Assembly: GCF_029910655.1 (NCBI RefSeq)
Contig: NZ_CP123897.1
Coordinates: 496,001 to 560,000, forward strand
DNA from: Methylomonas sp. UP202
GTDB lineage: Bacteria > Pseudomonadota > Gammaproteobacteria > Methylococcales > Methylomonadaceae
Length of the DNA: 64,000 nt
Direction of reading: 5' to 3'
Positions 30,056 to 39,091 of this stretch are shown one piece after another (within the stretch, counting starts at the first letter, position 1; the number at the start of each line of letters is the position of its first letter). The notes under the pieces were generated by a model that was not told where the DNA came from, searched no databases, and saw only the letters and a list, made by a program, of their open reading frames with translations. The translations under genes and the position numbers were made by a program.

Positions 30056-31828
30056 TTGAGCAAGTCACAGAAATCACGCCAGACCATGACCGACAGCCAA
30101 GTCTACCAGCGCTTGATGCGCTTTGTGTTGCCGTACTGGCGGATGTTTCTGGTCAGCGCGTTCGGCTTTGCGATTTACGCCGCGACCGAGCCGGCCCTGG
30201 CGATGATCGTGCAGCGCATCATCGACAGTTTCAATCGCGAAGACCGCACCGGTATCGAATACCTGCCGCTACTGTTCGTCGGCTTGTTTCTAGTGCGCGG
30301 CGTCGGCTCCTTCCTCGGCAACTATTATCTGGCGCGGATTTCCGGCAACTTGATTCATCGCTTGCGCTGCGACATCTTCGATCATTACACCGGTTTGTCG
30401 GTGCAGTATTTCGACAGCCATAACAGCGGTTACATGATTTCGCGGATCACCAACAACATCGGCGAAGTCACCCGTGCTACCTCGGATTCGATCCGTTCCT
30501 TCGTGCGGGAAGGCTTTACCGCGATAGGCTTGTTGGCCTATCTGGCGCACACCAATCTGCAGTTGTCGTTGGTGTTCCTGGCGATAGCGCCGGTGGTCGC
30601 GACGATGGTGCGTTACGTCGGCAAACGCTTGAAGCGCCTGAGCCGCAACATGCAGGACACCGTCGGCGATATTACTCACATTACCTCGGAAGTGGTGTCC
30701 GGCAACCGCATCGTCAAGAGTTTCGGCGGCGAGGACTACGAGCGCCGCCGCTTTCGCGACGCCAGCCTGGAAAATCGCCGCCAGTACCGGAAGTTGATCA
30801 TGACGGTGTCGTTGAACAATCCGTTGATGCAATTGCTGATTTCGATCGCGCTGGCCGGCATGGTTTATCTGGCCTTGATCGTAATGCGCGATTCGACGCC
30901 GGGCGAATTCGCCGGCTTTTTCATGGCGGCGATTTTATTGCCCAAACCGATCCGCCAATTGAGCGATGCCAATTCCGAGATTCTGCGCGGCATCGCCGCC
31001 GCCGAATCACTGTTCGAAGTGTTGGACGAACCGCTGGAACGGGATGGCGGGGATTACCAAACCGAGCGAGTTCAAGGCCGCATCGAGTTCAAAAACTTGC
31101 GCTTCAGTTACCCCGGCGCCGAGGTGCCCGCGCTGGGCGGCATCGACCTGACCATAGAACCCGGCCAGACCGTAGCTTTGGTCGGCGCGTCCGGCGGCGG
31201 CAAGAGCACCTTGATTAATCTGCTGCCGCGCTTTTACGACTACAGCGAGGGCGAGATCTTGATCGACGGCGTGGAGTTGAAACGCTATCAACTGGGCTGT
31301 CTGCGCCGGCAAATTGCGTTGGTGACTCAACATGTCACGCTGTTCAACGCCAGCGTCGCCAACAATATCGCCTACGGCGCGTTGCAGGGCGCCGACCGCG
31401 CGGCGATCGAGCGGGCCGCCCGCGATGCCTACGCCACCGATTTTATCGAGCGGATGCCGGAAGGACTGGATACTGAGATTGGCGAAAACGGTGTCAAATT
31501 GTCCGGCGGCCAGCGCCAGCGCCTGGCCTTGGCGCGGGCGTTGCTGAAGGATGCGCCGATTTTGATTCTGGATGAGGCCACCTCGGCGCTGGATACCGAG
31601 TCCGAACGCTACATTCAAGCTGCGTTGAGCCGGGTCATGCAGGGTCGCACTACCTTGGTGGTCGCCCATCGCCTGTCGACGATCGAAGCCGCCGACGTGA
31701 TTCTGGTGATGGACAAGGGCCGGATCGTCGAACGCGGCAGTCACGCCGAGTTACTGGCCCGCGACGGTGCTTACGCCAGGCTGCACCGGATGCAGTTCCA
31801 GCACGCCGACGCCGAAGGCGCCGGATAA
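30056..31828 (+). CDS. msbA: Lipid A/LPS export ABC transporter MsbA
   Basis: 590 residues: six membrane helices followed by one ATPase domain with Walker A GASGGGKST, signature LSGGQRQRLALARALL, Walker B ILILDEATSALD and the H-loop VAHRLST. It flips lipid A-core across the inner membrane, fitting the adjacent LPS genes. The start is TTG 30056, with AAAGG nine bases ahead; ATG 30086 is possible but has no visible ribosome site. It is divergent from the heptosyltransferase gene, with 47 bases between the starts. Confidence 0.93.
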   Translation: MSKSQKSRQTMTDSQVYQRLMRFVLPYWRMFLVSAFGFAIYAATEPALAMIVQRIIDSFNREDRTGIEYLPLLFVGLFLVRGVGSFLGNYYLARISGNLIHRLRCDIFDHYTGLSVQYFDSHNSGYMISRITNNIGEVTRATSDSIRSFVREGFTAIGLLAYLAHTNLQLSLVFLAIAPVVATMVRYVGKRLKRLSRNMQDTVGDITHITSEVVSGNRIVKSFGGEDYERRRFRDASLENRRQYRKLIMTVSLNNPLMQLLISIALAGMVYLALIVMRDSTPGEFAGFFMAAILLPKPIRQLSDANSEILRGIAAAESLFEVLDEPLERDGGDYQTERVQGRIEFKNLRFSYPGAEVPALGGIDLTIEPGQTVALVGASGGGKSTLINLLPRFYDYSEGEILIDGVELKRYQLGCLRRQIALVTQHVTLFNASVANNIAYGALQGADRAAIERAARDAYATDFIERMPEGLDTEIGENGVKLSGGQRQRLALARALLKDAPILILDEATSALDTESERYIQAALSRVMQGRTTLVVAHRLSTIEAADVILVMDKGRIVERGSHAELLARDGAYARLHRMQFQHADAEGAG

Positions 31829-31837
31829 ATCCCCAGC

Positions 31838-31862
31838 CGGCCGAACCCGCCGGGTTCGGCCG
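31838..31862 (+). terminator. Hairpin terminator after msbA
   Basis: An 11-bp perfect stem, CGGCCGAACCC (31838-31848) with GGGTTCGGCCG (31852-31862), on a three-base loop, ten bases after the msbA stop. 31863-32130 holds no recognisable gene. Confidence 0.65.
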
Positions 31863-32130
31863 TTCGCCCTCAATCCGCGCTTGTGAAAATCCACCGCGCC
31901 GGCCGGCCGCCGCTAGGTTGCGATATGCGAGGTGGACCTGGATGGTTTCAAATCTGAATTATTGAGACAAGCGAACATTGGGCGTTTCGGTGTGGGAGGC
32001 TGACGACGGTTGTCGGCGGCATTAATCGGTGCGTCCTGATGCGGCGTTTTGATGGGAACCACTGGTGATCGACATTTTGGACCAAAGTACAATGTGGTTA
32101 GGCAGTGTCTTTTCTGTTAGAGTCTAGGTC

Positions 32131-32213
32131 GCCACACCGGTTGCGAGGCCGGGCCGGAAAGTCACGGGGCTTGTCTTTATAAGCCGGCCGGATTGCGTAA
32201 CAAGCGCATCCGG
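32131..32213 (+). promoter_or_regulatory. Structured leader resembling a c-di-GMP-I (GEMM) riboswitch with expression-platform hairpin
   Basis: The leader has, in order, CACACC, a GCGA-capped hairpin (CCGG-TTGCGAG-GCCGG), GGAAAGTCACGGGGCTT, an eight-base loop and AAGCCGGCCGG. This follows the layout of the c-di-GMP-I aptamer (CAAACC, GNRA hairpin, GCAAAGCCACGGGxCT, loop, AGCCGGG), with deviations such as GGAAAGTC for GCAAAGCC. The 3' arm overlaps a second hairpin, CCGGAT-T-GCG / GCG-C-ATCCGG (32188-32213), which could act as the switch. A covariance-model search would be needed to confirm the class. Confidence 0.45.
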
Positions 32214-32230
32214 TTTCGATCAAAACGCGT

Positions 32231-33433
<1,203 letters not shown>

Positions 33434-33462
33434 TTTAGTGTTGGCGTGAAAACAGCTACCGG

Positions 33463-33486
33463 ACGGTGGGCAAATTTGCCCACCGT
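33463..33486 (+). terminator. Palindromic hairpin after the HAF gene
   Basis: A perfect 24-base palindrome with half-site ACGGTGGGCAAA, followed by TTCAATTT. It may serve transcripts from both sides, since the anti-sigma gene ends 112 bases further on in the opposite direction. Confidence 0.6.
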
Positions 33487-33597
33487 TTCAATTTGATTTT
33501 CCATCTATTTTCTTCTCTATCAAACTAACGTCGGCTTTCTGATTCCGCGAGTTTTCGAAGACAGAGAAAAGCCCGTTCAAATTTGCTATCGGAAGGC

Positions 33598-34425
33598 TTA
33601 CCGTTCGCACGGCGCGCCGCGCACGAACAGCAGCGCGCCGGATTCGGATTCGACATTGCCGTGCCGACTGCCGGCCGGCGCCATCTGATAGTCGCCCGGC
33701 AACAGCAAAATGTCGCCCAAATACAGGTCGCCGGATAGCAGGATGCACTCTTCCTCGATCGGATGAGTGTGACCGCCGATGCGGCTGCCGGGGGCGAAGC
33801 GGTAGTAACTGGATTCGCGTTCGCCGTCGCGATACAGCACCCATTGCTCTATGCCGGGCGCCAGTTCGCGCCAGTTCGCCGCCGAATTCAGGTAGCAGGT
33901 TTGCGAGCGGTCGGCGCCCGGCAGCAGGCCGCCCAAGACTTCCCTGATCACGCCGGGCGTATCGCCGAGCGAGGTGCCGCGCAGAAAGGCCAGCGCTCCG
34001 GTTTCGGAATGGATGGCGCCGTGCCGGCTGCCGGCCGGCGACACGTGGTAGTCGAATAGGCCCAGTCGCAGGTCGTCCATCGTCAATTCGCCGCGCAGCA
34101 CGATGCCTTCCTCCAGCCAGTTATGGCGGTGCGGCATTAGCGAGGCTCCCGCCGCGAAGTCGATCAACACCGAGCCACCTTGAGGCCCGTCCCACAGGGT
34201 TTTGTAACGCACGCCGGATTTCAAATCCCGCCAGACGCCGTGGCGGGTGCGTACCGTCAACAAACCGGCGTGACTCGCCAGACTGTCGGCGACTTTGCCC
34301 AGCAAGCCTTCACGCATCGCGGCGTGGCGCGGTGCGGCGACCGGCAGCGGCGTCAGCGCCTCCAGCAGTTGCGCGGCAATCGGCTCGGCGGCGTCGGTGG
34401 GCTTGCGGGGTGGGTTGTCGGTCAT
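33598..34425 (-). CDS. Double-cupin anti-sigma factor, ChrR-like
   Basis: 275 residues. Two similar cupin modules are visible, with metal-ligand-like motifs PHRHNWLEEGIVLRGEL / SRHG and GHTHPIEEECILLSGDL / SRHG. This matches the ChrR cupin-like domain of anti-sigma factors that control ECF sigma factors. The N-terminal part (about 60 residues) has no Cys, so the usual zinc-binding anti-sigma HxxxCxxC motif is absent and any sigma-binding segment must differ. ATG 34425 overlaps the sigma gene stop (ATGA); a longer start at 34527 would lie inside that gene. Confidence 0.82.
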   Translation of the reverse strand: MTDNPPRKPTDAAEPIAAQLLEALTPLPVAAPRHAAMREGLLGKVADSLASHAGLLTVRTRHGVWRDLKSGVRYKTLWDGPQGGSVLIDFAAGASLMPHRHNWLEEGIVLRGELTMDDLRLGLFDYHVSPAGSRHGAIHSETGALAFLRGTSLGDTPGVIREVLGGLLPGADRSQTCYLNSAANWRELAPGIEQWVLYRDGERESSYYRFAPGSRIGGHTHPIEEECILLSGDLYLGDILLLPGDYQMAPAGSRHGNVESESGALLFVRGAPCER

Positions 34426-35036
34426 TCGCGATAATCCTCGCCTAGGTTGATCGATAAAGATTGTTGCATGCCGAGCAAGGCTCGACGGATGTGCGACTTG
34501 ACCGTGCCCAACGGCAAACCGCTGCACTGCGCGATTTCCTCGTGGCTCAGCCCGCGCAGAAAGGCCAGCGACACCAATTGTCGGGGCACTGGGTCCAGGG
34601 CTGCTAGCGCGGCATGCACGCGATGACCTTGTTGGGTGACGGCCAACAGGTCGATCGGTGCTTGCCCGCTAGGCCCTTCGATCGCCGCCCATGCTTCCGG
34701 TTCCAAGTCGGTCAGGTCCGAGTCGAATTGGCGCAGCAAGTCCAAGGCCCGACTGCGCGCGATGGTCAAGACCCAGGCCTTGACCGTGCCGCGTTCCGGA
34801 TCGAAGCGCGGCGCTTGCCGCCAGACTTGCCAGAAGGTGTCTTGCACCACTTCCTCCGCGCTGGCCGGCTGTTTCAGAATCCGCAAGGCCACGCTGTAAA
34901 CCTGCTCGACCATCGCGTCGTACAAGATTCCCAGCGCCGCCTGATCTTGATCGACGATGCCGGCCAATGCCTGCCGCAACGCGGTATCGGCGGCCATATT
35001 GGCATCGAGGTCGGGAATCGGGTGGGTTTCGGTCAT
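34422..35036 (-). CDS. ECF (RpoE-type) RNA polymerase sigma factor
   Basis: 204 residues with region 2 (AEEVVQDTFWQVWRQAPRFD, VKAWVLTIARSRALDLLRQ) and region 4 (LSHEEIAQCSGLPLGTVKSH). It is co-translated with the cupin anti-sigma gene. An in-frame ATG at 35072 would add 12 residues, but it lies upstream of the transcription start predicted from the promoter at 35065-35091, so ATG 35036 is preferred. The stimulus is unknown; ChrR-partnered relatives respond to singlet oxygen or other oxidative stress. Confidence 0.9.
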   Translation of the reverse strand: MTETHPIPDLDANMAADTALRQALAGIVDQDQAALGILYDAMVEQVYSVALRILKQPASAEEVVQDTFWQVWRQAPRFDPERGTVKAWVLTIARSRALDLLRQFDSDLTDLEPEAWAAIEGPSGQAPIDLLAVTQQGHRVHAALAALDPVPRQLVSLAFLRGLSHEEIAQCSGLPLGTVKSHIRRALLGMQQSLSINLGEDYRE

Positions 35037-35064
35037 GTCGCCGTCGTGGTGGTTATAAGTGCTA

Positions 35065-35091
35065 TACGCCATTCGTCCGAGTTTGGATGCA
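35065..35091 (-). promoter_or_regulatory. Putative ECF promoter for the sigma/anti-sigma pair
   Basis: On the minus strand, TGCATCCAAA (35091-35082), 13 bases, then CGTA (35068-35065). The same motif with the same spacing stands on the plus strand at 35236-35262. The spacing (16 bases between CATCC and CGTA) suits an ECF -35/-10 pair and suggests autoregulation. Confidence 0.7.
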
Positions 35092-35235
35092 GCGGGGCCG
35101 ATTTGGCTTGGCTGGTTCAGCCGATTTCATTGCAACAATTTTTATCGCGGCGGTAGCAAATGCCGCCGGATTTCGGCGCTTTTGTCGCTGGCACGACCGC
35201 GATCCCGACGCTATCCGAAAAAGTTTCATCGGCCT

Positions 35236-35262
35236 TGCATCCAAATCGCCGGAGTCCCCGTA
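35236..35262 (+). promoter_or_regulatory. Putative ECF promoter for the PEP-CTERM/DUF4331 genes
   Basis: TGCATCCAAA (35236-35245), 13 bases, CGTA (35259-35262), identical in both boxes and in spacing to the divergent copy ahead of the sigma gene. It is about 90 bases upstream of ATG 35351. The intervening 13 bases are not conserved, so this is not simply a duplicated segment. Confidence 0.72.
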
Positions 35263-35350
35263 GTAGTCATTGCAGGCCAGGCACCGATGCGCGTTAGCGC
35301 GGTTGGTCGCCGAAGAGGCTTGCATTTTGACCCATGACGAGGACATCAAC

Positions 35351-36019
35351 ATGAAAACACGACTATACGCGGCGGTCTTGAGCGGCTGCCTGATCGGCGG
35401 GTCGGCCGGGGCCGCCGATTTTGATTTTGCCGGCAATTTCAGCCAAGACAATTCGGTGCTCCGCTTCGATTTCAGCATCGCCAATCCCGGCAACGTGACC
35501 TTGTTTACGTCATCGTGGCTGACGGGCGGTTTCGATCCGATTTTGACGCTTTGGGACGCCGGCGGTCAACTGCTGGCCGAACAGGACGACGGCAACGGTG
35601 GCGGAATCGCGTTCTCGAACGGCGTGCCGCTGAACTACGGCGAATTCGACAGCTATCTGACGGCCAACTTGGTGGCCGGCGATTACATCGCCACGCTGAC
35701 GCAATACGACAACTTCGCGGTTTCCAGCGCGTTGGCCGACGGATTTTTACGCGATGCCGATCCTTGGTTCACTCAGGTCTTCGGTTGTAGCAACGCCCAG
35801 TTCTGCGAGGGATCGCTGGTCGACGGCAACGGCGATTTGGTCGATGCCAACCGCACGTCGGCCTGGGACTTTCATATCGTCGGCGTCGATGCCGCGCAAG
35901 CCGCGACGGTTCCGGAGCCGCCGACCGCGATGCTGTTGCTGGCGTCGGCGATGTTTTTTGGCTTGGGCCGCTGGGCGCAACCGCGTAACCGGGGCGGCTT
36001 GACCTCGGCCACTGTTTAA
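35351..36019 (+). CDS. DVUA0089-like PEP-CTERM secreted protein
   Basis: 222 residues: a signal peptide (LYAAVLSGCLIGGSAGAA), a beta-rich domain with paired segments (FDFSIANPGNVTLFTSSW, FDPILTLWDAGGQLLAEQDD, YLTANLVAGDYIATLTQYDN), two Cys residues near CSNAQFC, and a PEP-CTERM signal (VPEPPTAMLLLASAMFFGLG with a short basic tail). The pattern recalls the DVUA0089 family of secreted proteins. AGG eight bases ahead and the signal peptide fix ATG 35351; the open frame from 35270 is extra. First gene downstream of the ECF-type promoter. Confidence 0.82.
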   Translation: MKTRLYAAVLSGCLIGGSAGAADFDFAGNFSQDNSVLRFDFSIANPGNVTLFTSSWLTGGFDPILTLWDAGGQLLAEQDDGNGGGIAFSNGVPLNYGEFDSYLTANLVAGDYIATLTQYDNFAVSSALADGFLRDADPWFTQVFGCSNAQFCEGSLVDGNGDLVDANRTSAWDFHIVGVDAAQAATVPEPPTAMLLLASAMFFGLGRWAQPRNRGGLTSATV

Positions 36020-36037
36020 ACGTTTGGGAGCATGACC

Positions 36038-37663
36038 ATGAAATCGATAAATCGCTACAGCCTAGGCCTGATCGCCGCGTTGCTCGCCTGCGGCGCATCG
36101 TCCGCGCAAGCCGCCAACCACCGCGAAGCGCCGTTGACCGCGCTGGATACCAAGGCCGACATCACCGACTGGTTTGCCTTCGTCAGTTACGACGATCCCA
36201 GCAAGGTCACGATGATTTTGAATGTCGATCCGTTGCTGGACCCGAGCAACGGCCCGAATTATTTTCCGTTCGATCCGGAAATCCTCTACGAAATGAAAGT
36301 GGACAACGATTTCGACGCCGACGAAGACCTAACCTTGCAATTCCGTTTTAAAACCGAATCCCGCTTGCCGGGCGTGTTCACCGGCTTCGTCGGTATTGGC
36401 GACGGTCTGAACACGCCGTTCAATTCGCCGGCGCCGCTGCCGGCCGGTACGCCGCTGGTGCCGGCGGCGATTTCCGCGTTGGATGGGCCGGGCTCGGAAG
36501 GCTTGGGCTTGCGGCAGAGCTACACGGTGACGCTGATCAAGGGTAAGGGTAAAAACCGTCAGGTGCTCGAGTTGAACGGCGGGCAAAAACTCTACGCGGT
36601 GCCGTCCAACGTTGGGCCGCGCACGATGCCGGATTATCCGGCGCTGGCCAAACAAGGTATTTACGACTTGGCCGGCGGTATTAAAGTGTTTGCCGGCACC
36701 GTCGACGATCCGTTTTACATCGATTTGGGTGCGGCCTTCGATACCTTGAATTTTCGGAGCGGCGCGTCCGGAGTCGGCGTGGCCGGGGTGTTGAGCGACG
36801 CGCAAAACGCCGACGAGGTTCGTAATTTCGCGCCAGACGACGTGGCAGGCTTCAATGTCAATGCCATCGCCATCGAGTTGCCGATCGCGATGTTGACTCA
36901 CGACGGCAAGTTGCACGGGGCCAATGAGGCTTTCGCGGTCGTCGGCACATATGCGACCACGTCAAGGCCGCGCACTAAGTCCTATGCCGAAAAACCCGGC
37001 GGCCGGCCCAAATTGGCCAACGCTTATGCCCAAATTCAGCGGATGGGCAACCCGTTGGTCAACGAACTGCTGATCGGCACCGGCGACAAGGACAAGTTCA
37101 GCATGAGCGAACCCAAGCAAGACGGCGATTACGCCGCCTACGTCGTTGATCCGTTGATCGCGCGGGTCCTTAATGCCGCGACGGCCGGCGTGCTGCCGGT
37201 GCCAGTGCCGCCGCGCGTCAATCCGGACCAACCGGCGTTCGATTTGGGCCCGTTGGTGTTTTACGCGGCGCCGATTTGTCCGGCCTGCACCAGCGAACAG
37301 CGCGGGCCGATCGCCGATTTGCTGCGCTTGAACACCGGAATCGGACCGACGACAACCGCCGCGCGTAAACGAATGGGTTTTTTGGCGGGCGATAGCGCGG
37401 GCTTTCCGAACGGTCGCCGGGTATCCGACGATGTCCTAGACATCACCGCGCAAGCCGCGGTCGGCGTGCTGCGCGCCGGTTTCGGCGCTTTCCCCAACAA
37501 TCGGGTCGGTGATGGGGTTAACGCCAACGACCGAAATTATCAGGAGAGTTTTCCCTACGTGGCCTTCGCCAATAGCGGCCGGCAAAGCCGGCACGTCGAT
37601 CCCGGCGAAGCCGGTTGCGCCGACAGTTTGACCTCGGCGGCGGCCAATTGCCCGGAGCAATAG
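36038..37663 (+). CDS. DUF4331 family exported protein
   Basis: 541 residues with a signal peptide (LGLIAALLACGASSAQA) directly followed by the family hallmark ANHREAPLTALD and DITDWFAFVSYDDPSKVTMI. The rest is a beta-rich domain (INVDPLLDP-like segments, IELPIAMLTHDGKLHG). The biochemical function of DUF4331 is unknown to me. ATG 36038 is favoured over 36032 because GGGAG (36026-36030) is seven bases ahead of it. It lies 18 bases after the PEP-CTERM gene, so co-transcription is likely. Confidence 0.88.
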   Translation: MKSINRYSLGLIAALLACGASSAQAANHREAPLTALDTKADITDWFAFVSYDDPSKVTMILNVDPLLDPSNGPNYFPFDPEILYEMKVDNDFDADEDLTLQFRFKTESRLPGVFTGFVGIGDGLNTPFNSPAPLPAGTPLVPAAISALDGPGSEGLGLRQSYTVTLIKGKGKNRQVLELNGGQKLYAVPSNVGPRTMPDYPALAKQGIYDLAGGIKVFAGTVDDPFYIDLGAAFDTLNFRSGASGVGVAGVLSDAQNADEVRNFAPDDVAGFNVNAIAIELPIAMLTHDGKLHGANEAFAVVGTYATTSRPRTKSYAEKPGGRPKLANAYAQIQRMGNPLVNELLIGTGDKDKFSMSEPKQDGDYAAYVVDPLIARVLNAATAGVLPVPVPPRVNPDQPAFDLGPLVFYAAPICPACTSEQRGPIADLLRLNTGIGPTTTAARKRMGFLAGDSAGFPNGRRVSDDVLDITAQAAVGVLRAGFGAFPNNRVGDGVNANDRNYQESFPYVAFANSGRQSRHVDPGEAGCADSLTSAAANCPEQ

Positions 37664-37674
37664 TCGTTGGTCGG

Positions 37675-37699
37675 TGGGGCGCCGAAGCTTGACGCCCCA
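37675..37699 (+). terminator. Weak hairpin after the DUF4331 gene
   Basis: TGGGGCG (37675-37681) and CGCCCCA (37693-37699) on an 11-base loop, without a T tract. It may only partly separate DUF4331 from the TPR gene. Confidence 0.35.
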
Positions 37700-37736
37700 T
37701 GATGCTAACCAACGATCATGAATCGTTTTTGGAAGC

Positions 37737-37823
37737 GAAATAAGGCGTTGGCTGAGCGGAGTCGAAATAAGGCGTCGGCTGAGCGGAGTCGAAGCCAGCG
37801 ATTTCGCTTTGACTCCGCTCAGC
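37737..37823. repeat. Tandem 27-bp repeat plus inverted copy (REP-like element)
   Basis: Two adjacent 27-bp units (37737-37763 and 37764-37790), each GAAATAAGGCGTyGGCTGAG then CGGAGTC, differ at one base. The second unit is followed by an inverted copy: GCTGAGCGGAGTCGAAG (37778-37794) pairs with CTTTGACTCCGCTCAGC (37807-37823) with one mismatch. It resembles dispersed GAGCGGAGTCGAA repeats found between bacterial genes. Confidence 0.75.
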
Positions 37824-37930
37824 GAACGGCATAGCTGGCATTGAGGTATTCATCCCCCGCTCCGTCGGGAGAGGCCGTTTTTACTTCGCGCTGAATAGCT
37901 ACCGAATTTGAAACCTAACAGGAGCTATCG

Positions 37931-39091
37931 ATGAGATATGTACTATTGACGGCGCTGCTGGTGTTCGGACCGGCAGCGCTAGGCCAAGCCTTCGTCCCGG
38001 CGGGCGACGATCGAGTTTTGGAAGTGTTGCCGGAGCGTGGCGGCGATTTGCAACTTCGCGCGTTGCGCGAACAACTGCGGGCGACGCCGGACGACCGGGC
38101 GCTGGCTTTGCAGTTAGTGGAGCGTTACATCGCGTTGGGACGGGCGGAGGCCGATCCGCGTTATTTCGGCCGCGCCGAGGCGGTGTTGGTACCGTTGGTC
38201 CGCTCGAATCCGTCGGCCGAGATGCTGACCTTGCGCGCCGTGCTGGCCCAGAATCGCCACGATTTTTCGGCGGCTCTGGCCGATTTGCGGCGAGCGCTGG
38301 CTTTAAGACCCAGGCTGATTGGGGCCTGGCTGACGCAGGCGGCAATTCATCAGGTGCAGGGACGTTATCCCGAGGCGCTGCAAAGCTGTTTGACCGTCAG
38401 CCGCCTGGCGGCCGGTTGGTCCGGGCGGGTGTGCGTCGAGTCCGTGTTGGCCGACAGCGGCCAGCTCGAACCGGCTTACCGGCGCTTGGTGGCGTTGTTG
38501 TCGGTTGCCGGCCCGGAGTCGGCCGACGAAAGGCAATGGGCCTGGACCGTGCTCGCTGAAATGGCGGAGCGGCTGGGCGATACCGGTGCAGCCGAACGCC
38601 ACTACCGGCGGGCCTTGGCTATCGGCCGGTTGAGTGCGTACCCATTGGCCGGTTTTGCCGATTTTTTGCTGGATAGACAGCGCTATGCCGAAGTGCTTGA
38701 GTTGTTGACCGGCGAGCAGCGCGCCGACGGCTTGTTGTTGAGGTTGGCCTTGGCGGAGCGGCAGTTGGGGCATTCCGAAGCCGAAGGGCACCGGCGGACG
38801 CTGGCGGCGCGTTTTGCCGACAGTCGTCGCAGGGGCGATACCAGTCACCAGGGCGATGAAGCCCGGTTTGAATTGCAATTGAATAGCGAACCCGAACAGG
38901 CTTTGGCGCTAGCCGCCGCCAATTGGCAAGTGCAGCGCGAACCGCGCGATGCTCGTATCTTGCTGGAAGCGGCGATCGCGGCCGGCAAGTTCGACGCCGC
39001 TCGCGACGTATTGGCGTTTTTGGCGCGAACCGGCTTGGAAGATGTGCGTTTGCGGGACCTGGCGGCACAGCTCGCCGGGAGGACGACATGA
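37931..39091 (+). CDS. Exported tetratricopeptide-repeat protein
   Basis: 386 residues with a signal peptide (LLTALLVFGPAALGQA) and several degenerate TPR helix pairs (for example AEMLTLRAVLAQNRHDFSAA and AERHYRRALAIGRLSAYPLA). TPR proteins are protein-interaction scaffolds; the partner here is unknown but the neighbours suggest the DUF4331 and HupE/UreJ-type proteins. AGGAG six bases ahead supports ATG 37931. Its stop overlaps the next ATG (ATGA), so the pair is translationally coupled. Confidence 0.8.
   Translation: MRYVLLTALLVFGPAALGQAFVPAGDDRVLEVLPERGGDLQLRALREQLRATPDDRALALQLVERYIALGRAEADPRYFGRAEAVLVPLVRSNPSAEMLTLRAVLAQNRHDFSAALADLRRALALRPRLIGAWLTQAAIHQVQGRYPEALQSCLTVSRLAAGWSGRVCVESVLADSGQLEPAYRRLVALLSVAGPESADERQWAWTVLAEMAERLGDTGAAERHYRRALAIGRLSAYPLAGFADFLLDRQRYAEVLELLTGEQRADGLLLRLALAERQLGHSEAEGHRRTLAARFADSRRRGDTSHQGDEARFELQLNSEPEQALALAAANWQVQREPRDARILLEAAIAAGKFDAARDVLAFLARTGLEDVRLRDLAAQLAGRTT

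Noticed and set aside
35072..35270. The longer starts at 35072 (sigma factor) and 35270 (PEP-CTERM protein)
   Set aside because: Position 35072 lies within the predicted promoter and 35270 at its expected transcription start; the later ATGs match the family N-termini better.
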